A DNA stretch of 64,000 bases from Burkholderiales bacterium (GTDB lineage: Bacteria > Pseudomonadota > Gammaproteobacteria > Burkholderiales > Burkholderiaceae_C), in NCBI GenBank assembly GCA_947464185.1, contig CANHVY010000016.1, positions 1 to 64,000 on the forward strand, in the 5' to 3' direction. A model generated the notes under the pieces. It made no database searches. It saw nothing but the letters and a program-made list of their open reading frames with translations, and was not told the DNA's origin. Made by a program: the position numbers and the translations under genes. The stretch's first letter is position 1; the number at the start of each line of letters is the position of its first letter. Below are positions 52,455 through 61,610 of this stretch, piece after piece.

Positions 52455-53645
52455 ATGCGAAAGCTGCCCTCCCTCCACCGCCTGCTGGCACGCTTGCTGA
52501 CCGGCCCGGCCCTGGCCGGTGCCTTGGCGCTTGGCCTGGCTGCGCCGGCGGCGGCGCAATCCACGGCGTCAGCCGCAGCCCCTGCGGTGGCCGCCGCGCC
52601 CGAGGCCAAGGGCCCGCCCGCCGGCTTCGTGGCACCGGCCGAGCCCAAGCCGGACGAGACCAATGCCCAGCGCGCCACGACGCAGCCGGGGAACAACGCG
52701 CCCTTCTGGCGTGATGTGCGCGAAAGCGGGAACAAGGAGGGCACGGTCAGCATGCCCATTCCCGAAGGCGGCGTGCTGGTGCAGAGCTTCGTGCAGTACC
52801 CCGGTTCGAGTTTCACCACGGCCGGCGAGGCCTGGCGTCAGGTGCGCAACCGCTGGATCATTCCCTATGGCGGCTCGCTGCTGTTGATCGCCGCCCTGGC
52901 GCTGGGGCTCTTCTACTGGCGCAAGGGCTCGCTGGGCGGGCACGAACCCGACACCGGTCGCGTGATCGAGCGCTTCACCCCGCTGGAGCGTGCGGCGCAC
53001 TGGACGAACGCCATCGCCTTCGTGGTGTTGGCGGTGTCGGGCATCGTGATGGCCTTCGGCAAGTTCTTCCTGCTGCCGGTGCTGGGGTCCACCCTGTTCG
53101 GCTGGTTGACGTACGCCCTGAAGAACGCGCACAACTTCGCCGGGCCGCTGTTTGCGGTGTCGCTGGTCATCGTGATCATCACCTTCGTCAAGGACAACCT
53201 GCCCAGCAAGGAAGACATCACCTGGCTGCTGCGGGCTGGCGGCATGTTCGGCGGCGCCGAGGTGCCCTCGCACCGCTTCAACGCGGGGGAAAAGGGCATC
53301 TTCTGGGCCGGGGTGTTCCTGCTCGGTCTGGTGGTGGTGGGCTCGGGCCTGGTGCTGGACATGGTCATTCCCGGTCTGGCGTACCTGCGCGGCGACATGC
53401 AGATCGCCCACATGATCCACGCAGCCGCGTCCATGCTGATGATGGCCATGTTCCTGGGGCACATCTACATGGGCACCATCGGCATGAAGGGGGCGTACAG
53501 CGCCATGCGCACCGGCTATGTGGACGAAGGTTGGGCCAAGGAGCACCACGCCCTGTGGTACGAGGACATCCAGGCCGGCAAGATTCCGGCACAGCGCAGC
53601 GCGCCCCAGGGGGCTGCCGCCACCACGCCGCCCCAAGCCGCTTGA
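52455..53645 (+). CDS. fdhC: Formate dehydrogenase cytochrome b556 (gamma) subunit
   Basis: 396 residues from ATG 52455 with AGGAGA eight bases upstream. A Sec signal peptide (1-34, ending PAAAQ) and about 110 residues of periplasmic segment precede the first transmembrane helix near 140. The cytochrome b part follows: FTPLERAAHWTNAIAFVVLAVSGIVM with its haem histidine, AHNFAGPLFAVSLVIVIITF, and MIHAAASMLMMAMFLGHIYMGTIGM. It anchors FdhAB to the inner membrane and reduces quinone. The N-terminal extension is longer than in FdnI and is common in betaproteobacterial members. Its C-terminus is Ala/Pro-rich. Confidence 0.93.
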   Translation: MRKLPSLHRLLARLLTGPALAGALALGLAAPAAAQSTASAAAPAVAAAPEAKGPPAGFVAPAEPKPDETNAQRATTQPGNNAPFWRDVRESGNKEGTVSMPIPEGGVLVQSFVQYPGSSFTTAGEAWRQVRNRWIIPYGGSLLLIAALALGLFYWRKGSLGGHEPDTGRVIERFTPLERAAHWTNAIAFVVLAVSGIVMAFGKFFLLPVLGSTLFGWLTYALKNAHNFAGPLFAVSLVIVIITFVKDNLPSKEDITWLLRAGGMFGGAEVPSHRFNAGEKGIFWAGVFLLGLVVVGSGLVLDMVIPGLAYLRGDMQIAHMIHAAASMLMMAMFLGHIYMGTIGMKGAYSAMRTGYVDEGWAKEHHALWYEDIQAGKIPAQRSAPQGAAATTPPQAA

Positions 53646-53661
53646 TTCCCCAGGAGCTCAC

Positions 53662-54030
53662 ATGAACCGCACCGCCGCCTTCACCCTGGCCAGTCTGCTG
53701 CTGTCTTCTTCCGCGGTCTGGGCCAAGCTGCCACCACTGTCGGACGAGGCCAAGGCCAAGGCCGCCGAAGCTGCCGCCAAGACCGCGCATGCCGGCAAGG
53801 TGGACAACTACAAGCTCTGCAAGTCCATGGACGGCGTGGCAGCCCGCTACGCGGCCGAGGCCAAGAAGCAGGGCAAGGCCGTCAAGCCCACAGCGGGCCT
53901 GGCGCCGTGCGCCGACCCCGGCGCCTTCGTCTACCCGCCTCCTGCCACGGTGGCGGCAGCCGCCCCTGCCGCGGCAGCGCCCGCCAAGACCCTGGCGGCG
54001 GCACCTGCGGCGGCGCCGGCCAAGAAGTAG
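53662..54030 (+). CDS. Exported Ala/Lys-rich small protein
   Basis: 122 residues. A Sec signal peptide (about 1-21, ending SAVWA) is followed by KLPPLSDEAKAKAAEAAAKTAHAGKVDNYKLCKSMDGVAARY, with a cysteine pair C52 and C84 that could form a disulfide. The last 35 residues are an Ala/Pro/Lys low-complexity tail. I do not know a family name. It lies between the cytochrome b subunit and fdhD on the same strand, with AGGAG 10 bases ahead of the ATG, so it belongs to the formate dehydrogenase operon. Confidence 0.82.
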   Translation: MNRTAAFTLASLLLSSSAVWAKLPPLSDEAKAKAAEAAAKTAHAGKVDNYKLCKSMDGVAARYAAEAKKQGKAVKPTAGLAPCADPGAFVYPPPATVAAAAPAAAAPAKTLAAAPAAAPAKK

Positions 54031-54137
54031 CCCGCCGCGGGCTTACCGCCCCCATGACACCCCCTGGCACCTGGCCCGCCGGGCCCGGCGGTTTGAGCGC
54101 GGGCATGGTCATGTCTTCCGGGCTAGAGTCCGCCCCC

Positions 54138-55019
54138 ATGCCGCCCTTCCCCTCGCCCGTCCCCATTCCCGGCGCGCCTCGGCTCACCGACGCGCGTTGT
54201 GAGTTGCTGCGCGAGATCCGCATCGTCGATGAGCATGGCGAGCCGCGCAGCATTCACATCCCGGCCGAGCGGCCGCTGACGGTGTTCGTCGACAAGCGCG
54301 AACTCGTCACGCTGATGACCCTGGGCGCCATGCCCGAGCTGCTGGTACTGGGCTACCTGTGCAACCAGGGCCTGATCGAAGGCGCCGACGAGGTGGACTC
54401 CATCACCGTGGACTGGGAGGTGAGCGCCGCTGCCGTCAAGACCCACCACGGCATAGCGGACCTGGAGCGCAAGACGGCCACCCGCGTGGTGACCACGGGT
54501 TGCGGCCAGGGAACGGTCTTCGGCGATGTGATGAACCAGCTGGCCACGCTGCACCTGCCCGATGCGGCCGTGGCGCGCATCAGCCAGGCCACGCTGTACC
54601 GCGTGCTGGAAACCATGCGCCAGCAGGACAGCATCCACCGCAAGGCGGGCTCGGTGCACGGCTGCGCGCTGTTCCAGCAAGGGCGCATGCTCATGTTCGT
54701 GGAAGACGTGGGCCGCCACAACGCCATCGACACCATCACGGGTTGGATGGCATTGCACGGTGTGCCGGGTGAGGACAAGGTGTTCTACACCACAGGTCGG
54801 CTGACCAGCGAGATGGTGATGAAGAGTGCCCGCATCGGCGTGCCCATCGTGGTGTCGCGCAACGGTGTCACCGCCATGGGCCATGAGATGGCCGAGCGCC
54901 TGGGCATGACCCTGTTCGGCCGTGCCGCCAACCGGCATTTCCTGTGTTACACCGGCTTCGAGCGTTTCGACGCCGAGCCGGAGCCCCGGCGCGCTGCGAT
55001 GAGGGTCGTGGCCGGTTGA
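54138..55019 (+). CDS. fdhD: FdhD-type formate dehydrogenase accessory sulfurtransferase
   Basis: 293 residues from ATG 54138; in-frame ATGs at 54054 and 54105 would lengthen a poorly conserved N-terminus. A TAGAGT hexamer at 54124-54129, eight bases ahead, hints at a near-leaderless start here. The FdhD core is clear: LTVFVDKRELVTLMTLGAMPELLVLGYL, RVVTTGCGQGTVFGD, KAGSVHGCALFQ, VEDVGRHNAIDTITGW and GRLTSEMVMKSA. FdhD passes sulfur from the desulfurase to the molybdenum cofactor. The loop that has two cysteines (CxxC) in E. coli has only one here (CGQG). Confidence 0.92.
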   Translation: MPPFPSPVPIPGAPRLTDARCELLREIRIVDEHGEPRSIHIPAERPLTVFVDKRELVTLMTLGAMPELLVLGYLCNQGLIEGADEVDSITVDWEVSAAAVKTHHGIADLERKTATRVVTTGCGQGTVFGDVMNQLATLHLPDAAVARISQATLYRVLETMRQQDSIHRKAGSVHGCALFQQGRMLMFVEDVGRHNAIDTITGWMALHGVPGEDKVFYTTGRLTSEMVMKSARIGVPIVVSRNGVTAMGHEMAERLGMTLFGRAANRHFLCYTGFERFDAEPEPRRAAMRVVAG

Positions 55020-55062
55020 CAGGGCCCTTTTTCGGCGTCTTCCTCAATCCAGGAGACCGCTG

Positions 55063-56226
55063 ATGAGCCGACCCCCTTTCCGTGCCGACCAGGTCGGCAG
55101 CCTGTTGCGCCCGGCCTGGCTGGCACAGACCCGCGCTCGCTGGAAGGCGGGTGAACTGCCCGCCGCCGCCCTGCGCGAAGCCGAAGACCGCGCCGTGGCC
55201 GAGATCGTGCAGCGCCAGCGCGACATCGGCTTGCAGTCCATCACCGACGGTGAGTTCCGGCGCGATTGGTGGCACCTGGACTTCCTCGGCCAGCTTGATG
55301 GTGTGACGCTCAAGCACAACGAGGGCCCCAAGTTCAAGATCGAGGGCCAGTCGGAACAGCCGCCGATTGCCACGGTGACGGGAAAGGTGGGCTGCAGCCA
55401 GCCCATCATGGCCGATGACTTCGCCTACCTGAAAGCGCAGGTGGATGCGCTGCAGAAGGGTGTGGCCGGTGCGTCCGGCGCCGCCGGCGTATCAGGCCGC
55501 AGCCTGGGCCCGGTGGCCAAGATGACCATTCCCTCGCCTTCGATGCTGCACCTGCGCGGCGGTCGTGCCGCGGTCTCGCGCGAGGCCTACCCGGACCTGG
55601 ATGCCTTCTGGGACGACGTGGCCACCGCCTACCGCGCCGCCATCGCGCACCTGGCGGCCGCGGGCTGCCGCTACCTGCAACTGGACGACATCACCTTCGC
55701 CTATTTGTGCGACCCCAAGATCCAGGCCAACTGCCGCGCCAACGGCGACGACCCTGCCGCGCTGCCCCAGCGCTATGCCCGAACCTTGAACGACGCGTTG
55801 CGCGGCCGGCCGGACGACATGACGGTCACCATCCACACCTGCCGCGGCAACTTCAAGAGCGCCTGGGTGGCCGAGGGCGGCTACGACCCCGTGGTCGACG
55901 CCATGTTCTCCACCGCGGTGGACGGCTGGTTCATGGAGTTCGACAACGCCCGCGCGGGCGGCTTCGAGCCGCTGCGCGCCTTGCCCCCGGGCAAGACGGT
56001 GGTGCTGGGCCTGGTGACCACCAAGGTGGGCGAGCTGGAGAGCAAGGACGCGCTGAAGCGCCGCATCGACGAGGCTGCCAAGGTGGTGCCGCTGGAGCAA
56101 CTGGCGCTGAGCCCGCAGTGCGGCTTTTCCAGCACGCACCACGGCAACGCCCTGTCGGTGGATGACCAGTGGCGCAAGCTGGAGCGCGTGGTCGAGGTGG
56201 CTGGAGAGGTCTGGGGCGGGGCTTGA
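55063..56226 (+). CDS. MetE-like (cobalamin-independent) methionine synthase, catalytic domain only
   Basis: 387 residues, about half of MetE, so this is the stand-alone C-terminal type. Starts with FRADQVGSLLRP. Zinc and substrate parts are visible: FRRDWWHLDF, YLQLDDITFAYLCDP, TVTIHTCRGNFKS with the HxC zinc ligands, MEFDNARAGGFEPL, and LALSPQCGFSS with the last zinc cysteine. Such short homologues transfer methyl to homocysteine from smaller donors or have other thiol substrates. It starts 43 bases after fdhD on the same strand with AGGAGA before the ATG. Confidence 0.87.
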   Translation: MSRPPFRADQVGSLLRPAWLAQTRARWKAGELPAAALREAEDRAVAEIVQRQRDIGLQSITDGEFRRDWWHLDFLGQLDGVTLKHNEGPKFKIEGQSEQPPIATVTGKVGCSQPIMADDFAYLKAQVDALQKGVAGASGAAGVSGRSLGPVAKMTIPSPSMLHLRGGRAAVSREAYPDLDAFWDDVATAYRAAIAHLAAAGCRYLQLDDITFAYLCDPKIQANCRANGDDPAALPQRYARTLNDALRGRPDDMTVTIHTCRGNFKSAWVAEGGYDPVVDAMFSTAVDGWFMEFDNARAGGFEPLRALPPGKTVVLGLVTTKVGELESKDALKRRIDEAAKVVPLEQLALSPQCGFSSTHHGNALSVDDQWRKLERVVEVAGEVWGGA

Positions 56227-56231
56227 ACTGA

Positions 56232-56303
56232 CAAGAAAACGCCGGGCCGCTCCCAAGTTTTCTTGCGCCCCCGCGGGGGGCCGGGACGGGCACCGCCCGG
56301 CCC
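56232..56303. terminator. Hairpins between convergent genes, possible bidirectional terminator
   Basis: CAAGAAAAC (56232-56240) and GTTTTCTTG (56257-56265) are perfectly complementary with a 16-base loop, and a second stem GGGCCGGG (56278-56285) / CCCGGCCC (56296-56303) follows. They fill the space between the stops of the MetE-like gene and the convergent Mpo1-like gene. The A/T-rich first arm would give a T-run in either transcript. Confidence 0.6.
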
Positions 56304-56315
56304 TGGGGGGTGCTC

Positions 56316-56855
56316 TCAGGCCGCCGTGCCCGTGAGATCCCGCAAGTGGGTGGGCCCGGCCTCGGCCTCGATGCGGGCCATGAGCTCGCGGCACGCGCCC
56401 ACGGCTGCCAACAGTTCCATCACGACGAACATCGGCCCCACCAGCAAGCCCACCAGATCGTCGGCGAAGGCCGGCTTGCGCCCCTCGTAGTAGTAGCCGA
56501 CAAACTGGATCACCCAGCCCAGCGCGAACAAGCCCACACCCCAGGCCACCCAGGACGCGCTGGTGTGCCCCAGCACCTGGGCCGAGCCGATGAGCAGTGC
56601 CATCACCGCCACCACGGCCACCTGCAGCGCGAACTCACCCCGCGTCAGGTACCACGCCGCGCTCAGCAGGAACACCAGCCACGCCGGCGTCAACGCCAGG
56701 CCCGCCACTGACAACACCGGATGCGACAGCAGCACGCCGATGGCGAAGACGATGATGGGCACGCCCACCAGGTGCGTCTGGATGTTGCGCCGGTCCCGGT
56801 GGTAGGTGGCGTACTGGGTCAGCAGCGTGAGGGCAGGGCGGAAGGGGGTGGGCAT
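56316..56855 (-). CDS. Mpo1/DUF962 family membrane protein
   Basis: 179 residues from ATG 56855; an in-frame start at 56900 adds 15 residues with no match. The family start LLTQYATYHRDRRNIQTHLVGVPIIVFAI is present, with the conserved YHRDxxNxxTHxVGxP. Four or five membrane helices follow, and VIQFVGYYYEGRKPAFADDL is the conserved second box. In yeast Mpo1 is a dioxygenase acting on a 2-hydroxy fatty acid in phytosphingosine breakdown. The bacterial role is unknown, but lipid alpha-oxidation is plausible. Convergent with the MetE-like gene. Confidence 0.88.
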   Translation of the reverse strand: MPTPFRPALTLLTQYATYHRDRRNIQTHLVGVPIIVFAIGVLLSHPVLSVAGLALTPAWLVFLLSAAWYLTRGEFALQVAVVAVMALLIGSAQVLGHTSASWVAWGVGLFALGWVIQFVGYYYEGRKPAFADDLVGLLVGPMFVVMELLAAVGACRELMARIEAEAGPTHLRDLTGTAA

Positions 56856-56991
56856 CGCATGGCCTCCTGGGGGTTCGGTGCGGCAGCGCGCTCCGTGCAC
56901 CGCCGCCGTGGCCTGATGCTACTGGAGGTGGCGCATGTTGTCAGCCTCCTAGAATCCGCGATCGCCCGAGCGGCACCTTCCCGAGCATGGC

Positions 56992-57561
<570 letters not shown>

Positions 57562-58719
57562 TCAAGCGGTCGGGAAGGTCCCCGGCAGCAGGATCGAGCG
57601 GTCCACGTCAGCGATCTTGGTGCGGCCGCAGAAGGCCATGGTCAGGTCGAGTTCCTTGTGGATGATCTGCAAGGCCTTGGTCACGCCCTCGCCCCCCATG
57701 GCGCCCAGGCCGTAGAGGAAGGCGCGGCCGATGTAGGTGCCGCGCGCGCCCAGCGCCCAGGCCTTGAGCACGTCCTGGCCGGAGCGGATGCCGCCGTCCA
57801 TGTGCACCTCGATGCGCGAGCCCACTTCGGCTGCGATGGCCGGCAGCGCCTCGATGCTGCTCTGCGCGCCATCGAGCTGGCGCCCGCCGTGGTTGCTGAC
57901 GATCAGCGCATCGGCGCCGCTGTCGGCCGCCAACTTGGCGTCTTCCACGTCCTGGATGCCCTTGATGATGAGCTTGCCACCCCAGCGCTTCTTGATCCAC
58001 TCCACGTCGCCCCAGTTCAGCTGGGGGTCGAACTGCTCGGCCGTCCAGGCCGAGAGGTTGGCCATGTCGGACACGCCCTTCACGTGGCCCACGATGTTGC
58101 CGAACTGGCGGCGCGGCGTGCCCAGCATCCCCATGCACCAGCGCGGCTTGGTCATCATGTTGAGGATGTTGGCCACCGTGAGCTTGGGCGGGGCGGACAG
58201 GCCGTTCTTCAGGTCCTTGTGGCGCTGGCCCAGGATCTGCAGGTCCAGCGTCAGCACCAGGGCGTCGCATTTGGCAGCCTTGGCGCGGTCGATCAGGCGC
58301 TCGATGAAATCGCGGTCGCGCATCACGTAGAGCTGGAACCAGAAGGGCTGCGTGGTGCGCGCGGCCACATCCTCGATGGAGCAGATGCTCATCGTGGACA
58401 GCGTGAAGCGGATGCCGAACTTCTCTGCCGCCTGCGCGGCCAGGATCTCACCGTCGGCATGCTGCATGCCGGTGAGGCCGGTCGGGGCGATGGCCACGGG
58501 CATCTTGCAGTCAATGCCCACCATCTTCGTCGCGGTGCTGCGGCCTTCCATGTTCACTGCCACGCGTTGGCGCAGCTTGATCTTCTGAAAGTCGCTCTCG
58601 TTGGCGCGGTAGGTGCTTTCCGTCCAGGAGCCTGAATCGGCGTAGTCGTAGAACATGCGCGGCACGCGCTGTTGCGCCAGGACGCGCAGGTCTTCGATGT
58701 GGGTGATGACTTGGGGCAT
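57562..58719 (-). CDS. lldD: FMN-dependent alpha-hydroxyacid dehydrogenase (L-lactate dehydrogenase type)
   Basis: 385 residues. The TIM-barrel FMN enzyme pattern is complete: YDYADSGSWTESTYRAN, PVAIAPTGLTGM, FQLYVMRDR, DALVLTLDLQILGQRHKDLKNG, the active-site histidine in IVSNHGGRQLDGA, and EVHMDGGIRSGQDVLKA. It oxidises L-lactate or another 2-hydroxyacid and gives electrons to the respiratory chain. Membrane association is by a loop, with no transmembrane helix. Specificity (lactate, glycolate or mandelate) is not fixed by these motifs, so the symbol is tentative. No lactate permease is adjacent. Confidence 0.9.
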   Translation of the reverse strand: MPQVITHIEDLRVLAQQRVPRMFYDYADSGSWTESTYRANESDFQKIKLRQRVAVNMEGRSTATKMVGIDCKMPVAIAPTGLTGMQHADGEILAAQAAEKFGIRFTLSTMSICSIEDVAARTTQPFWFQLYVMRDRDFIERLIDRAKAAKCDALVLTLDLQILGQRHKDLKNGLSAPPKLTVANILNMMTKPRWCMGMLGTPRRQFGNIVGHVKGVSDMANLSAWTAEQFDPQLNWGDVEWIKKRWGGKLIIKGIQDVEDAKLAADSGADALIVSNHGGRQLDGAQSSIEALPAIAAEVGSRIEVHMDGGIRSGQDVLKAWALGARGTYIGRAFLYGLGAMGGEGVTKALQIIHKELDLTMAFCGRTKIADVDRSILLPGTFPTA

Positions 58720-58935
58720 GGGTGTTGTTGCTCCTGCAGCGGCCTGTCCGGGCCCTCTTGACGAGCCGGCAGTCTATGCGCGACCCGCCCGTTCTGCACC
58801 GCTGCGGGGCATGAGGGCGGGTGGTGATGCGGGGTTGATGCTGGGTTGATGCGGGGAAAGATACCTATTCCCCACAGGGCGTACTGCGGCTCCAATGACA
58901 CCTGTTGGGGCTGAGGGCCCTTGGAGAAGCCGTTG

Positions 58936-60519
58936 ATGTTCATGACCCTGACCCGTCGTCTTGCCGCTCTGCTGGCGCTGTGTGCCGTGCTGTGCGCCGG
59001 CGCACCCGTGCACGCCCAGAACCTCACGCTGGGCACCAAGCTTGAGCTCAACACCCTGGACCCGCACTTCTTCGCGGCGTTCCCCACCGGGTCGTCTCAC
59101 CCGCTGATCTTCGAGCACCTGATCACCCTGGACGAGAAGTTGCAGCTCAAGCCGAATCTGGCGGTGTCGTGGAAGACGCTGGACCCGCAGACCTGGGAAG
59201 TCAAGCTGCGTCAGGGTGTGGTGTTCCACAACGGTGCGCCCTTCACGGCTGACGACGTGATCTTCACCTGGGAGCGCGTACCCAACGTGCCGAACTCGCC
59301 CAATTCGTTCTCGCAGTTCACGCGCAGCGTCGAGCGCATCATCAAGATCGACAACCACACGTTGCACATGAAGACCGTGGCCGTGCACCCGGGGCTTCCC
59401 ATGGACCTGGCCAATGTGCTGATCATTTCGGCCTCGGTGGGCAAGAGCGTCACCACGCAGGACTTCAACAGCGGCAAGGCCGCCGTGGGCACGGGCCCCT
59501 TCAAGCTGGGGGAGTGGGTCAACGGCGAGCGGCTGGTGGTCGAACGCAACGAGCGCTACTGGGGCCCCAAGCCGCCTTGGGCCCGCGTCACCGAGGTGGT
59601 GCTGGCCAAGGACAGTGCGCGCCTGGCCGCGCTGCTGTCGGGCCAGGTGGATGCCATCGACGCTGTGCCCAGCGCCGACCTGGCGCGCCTGAAGAAGGAC
59701 AACCGCTTCTCGCTCGTGCGCGGTGGGCCGGCTGCGCTGGTGCACTACATCGCGCTGGACTCTGCGCGCGAAGTTTCGCCCTTCGTCACGGCCAAGGACG
59801 GCAAGCCCCTGGACCGCAACCCGCTGAAGGACGCGCGTGTGCGCAAGGCGCTGTCGCTGGCGCTGAACCGCGCGCTCATGGTGGACCGGGTGCTGGAAGG
59901 CAGTGGCGTGCCCGCCGGGCAGATGCTGTCGGACGCGTTCCCCACCGCCCCCAAGGACGTCAAGCCGGATCCGCACGATCTGTTGCGCGCACAGGCCCTG
60001 CTCAAGGAAGCCGGCTGGGCGCAGGGTTTTCGCATCGTGCTGCACACCACCAACGACCGTTATCCCGGTGACGCGGCCATCGCCCAGGCCATTGCGCAGA
60101 TGTGGACGCGCCTGGGCCTGAAGGCCGAGGTGGAGACGCTGCCTGGCAGCGTGTTCTTCACGCGCGCCTCGAAGCAGGAATTCAGCGCCTTCGCCGCCCA
60201 GTACGGCGCCGAGGAGGCCGCCAACAGCCTGCGCGCCCTGGTGGCCACCTTCACGCCGGCCAAGGGCTTCGGCACGGCCAACCGCACGCGCTACTCCAAC
60301 CCGTTGGTGGACAACCTGCTCACGGCCTCCTTGCAGAACCTGGACGACAAGCAGCGAGACGCCCTGGTGGGCCGCGCCATCCGCGTGGCCATGGAGGACC
60401 AGGCGCTGATCCCGGTCTTCTATCCCATCTTCGATTTCGCGGCCAAGAAGGGCCTGACCGTGACGCCGCGGCCGCAGCGCCGCTTCAACGCGCTGATGAT
60501 CGCGCCTGCCGCCAAGTGA
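58936..60519 (+). CDS. ABC transporter periplasmic substrate-binding protein (family 5)
   Basis: 527 residues from ATG 58936 (ATG 58942 is close behind). A Sec signal peptide ends near AGAPVHAQ (about 28). The family 5 (peptide/nickel/dipeptide) pattern follows: LDPHFFAAFPT, PNLAVSWKTLDPQTWEVKLRQGVVFHNGAPFTADDV, GTGPFKLGEWVNGERLVVERNERYWG and RVRKALSLALNR. It delivers small peptides or related compounds to the two permeases that follow. First gene of a five-gene dpp-like operon. The 216-base stretch before it shows no clear promoter. Confidence 0.92.
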   Translation: MFMTLTRRLAALLALCAVLCAGAPVHAQNLTLGTKLELNTLDPHFFAAFPTGSSHPLIFEHLITLDEKLQLKPNLAVSWKTLDPQTWEVKLRQGVVFHNGAPFTADDVIFTWERVPNVPNSPNSFSQFTRSVERIIKIDNHTLHMKTVAVHPGLPMDLANVLIISASVGKSVTTQDFNSGKAAVGTGPFKLGEWVNGERLVVERNERYWGPKPPWARVTEVVLAKDSARLAALLSGQVDAIDAVPSADLARLKKDNRFSLVRGGPAALVHYIALDSAREVSPFVTAKDGKPLDRNPLKDARVRKALSLALNRALMVDRVLEGSGVPAGQMLSDAFPTAPKDVKPDPHDLLRAQALLKEAGWAQGFRIVLHTTNDRYPGDAAIAQAIAQMWTRLGLKAEVETLPGSVFFTRASKQEFSAFAAQYGAEEAANSLRALVATFTPAKGFGTANRTRYSNPLVDNLLTASLQNLDDKQRDALVGRAIRVAMEDQALIPVFYPIFDFAAKKGLTVTPRPQRRFNALMIAPAAK

Positions 60520-60565
60520 GGGCTGCGGCCCTGCGGGCCCTAACCCTGGCGGGGTGGCCTGCCTG

Positions 60566-61552
60566 ATGTTGGCCGAGGTGCTGCGCCGGCTGACCCAGTC
60601 GGCCTTCGTCCTGGTGGCGATGTCGGTGCTGGTGTTCCTGGGCGTCTATGCCATCGGCAACCCGATCGAGCTGCTGGTCAACCCCCAGGCCGACGAGGCC
60701 GAGAAGCTGCGCGCCACCATCGCCTTGGGCCTGGACCGCCCGCTGCACGAGCAGTACTTCACCTTCCTGCGCGGGGCGCTGAGCGGTGACCTGGGTCGCT
60801 CCTTCGTCTACGGCGTGCCCGCGCTGGAGCTCATCCTGTCCAAGCTGCCGGCCACGGTGGAGCTCGCGCTGGTGGCGATGGTGCTGGCCGTGGGCATCGG
60901 CATTCCGCTGGGCCTGCTGGCCGGGCTCAAGCCCGAGGGCTGGGTCAGCCGCAGCATCATGACCGGCTCCATCCTCGGCTTTTCGCTGCCCACCTTCTGG
61001 GTGGGGCTGGTGCTGATCATGCTGTTTTCGGTGCACCTGGGCTGGCTGCCCTCGGGCGGGCGGGGCGAGACCGTCACCGTGCTGGGGCTGCGCTTCAGTA
61101 TCTTCACCGCCGATGGCCTGGCGCATGTGTTGCTGCCGGCCTTCAACCTGGCCTTGTTCAAACTGTCGCTGCTGATCCGCCTGACGCGGGCGCAAACCCG
61201 CGAAGCCTTGCTGCAAGACTATGTGCGCTACGCGCGCGCCAAGGGGCTGCGCTCCAGCCGCGTGGTGGGCGTGCATGTGCTGAAGAACATCCTGATTCCC
61301 ATCGTCACCGTCATCGGCCTGGAGCTGGGCTCGGTGATTGCCTTTGCCATCGTCACCGAGTCCATCTTTGCCTGGCCGGGTACGGGCAAGCTGCTGATCG
61401 ACTCGATCAACCAGCTAGACCGCCCGGTCATCGTGGCCTATCTGCTGGTGATCGTGACGCTGTTCGTCAGCATCAACCTGGTGGTGGACCTGCTCTACAC
61501 CGCGCTGGACCCGCGCGTGCGCTCGGGTGCCCGGCAGGGGGCTGCAGCGTGA
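60566..61552 (+). CDS. ABC transporter permease, DppB-like
   Basis: 328 residues from ATG 60566 (GTG 60554 adds four). An N-terminal helix, a periplasmic loop with LGLDRPLHEQYFTFLRGALSGDLGRSF, and five further helices are visible. The EAA motif contacting the ATPases is EALLQDYVRYARAKGLRSSRVVGVHVLKN. Inner membrane partner of the DppC-like permease, which starts 58 bases after its stop. The substrate is not specified by sequence. Confidence 0.93.
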   Translation: MLAEVLRRLTQSAFVLVAMSVLVFLGVYAIGNPIELLVNPQADEAEKLRATIALGLDRPLHEQYFTFLRGALSGDLGRSFVYGVPALELILSKLPATVELALVAMVLAVGIGIPLGLLAGLKPEGWVSRSIMTGSILGFSLPTFWVGLVLIMLFSVHLGWLPSGGRGETVTVLGLRFSIFTADGLAHVLLPAFNLALFKLSLLIRLTRAQTREALLQDYVRYARAKGLRSSRVVGVHVLKNILIPIVTVIGLELGSVIAFAIVTESIFAWPGTGKLLIDSINQLDRPVIVAYLLVIVTLFVSINLVVDLLYTALDPRVRSGARQGAAA

Positions 61553-61610
61553 GCGCGCCGGGCCGCTCGCGGGAGTTCTTCTCGCCGCGCCCGGCGCGCC
61601 GGGTTGTCCC

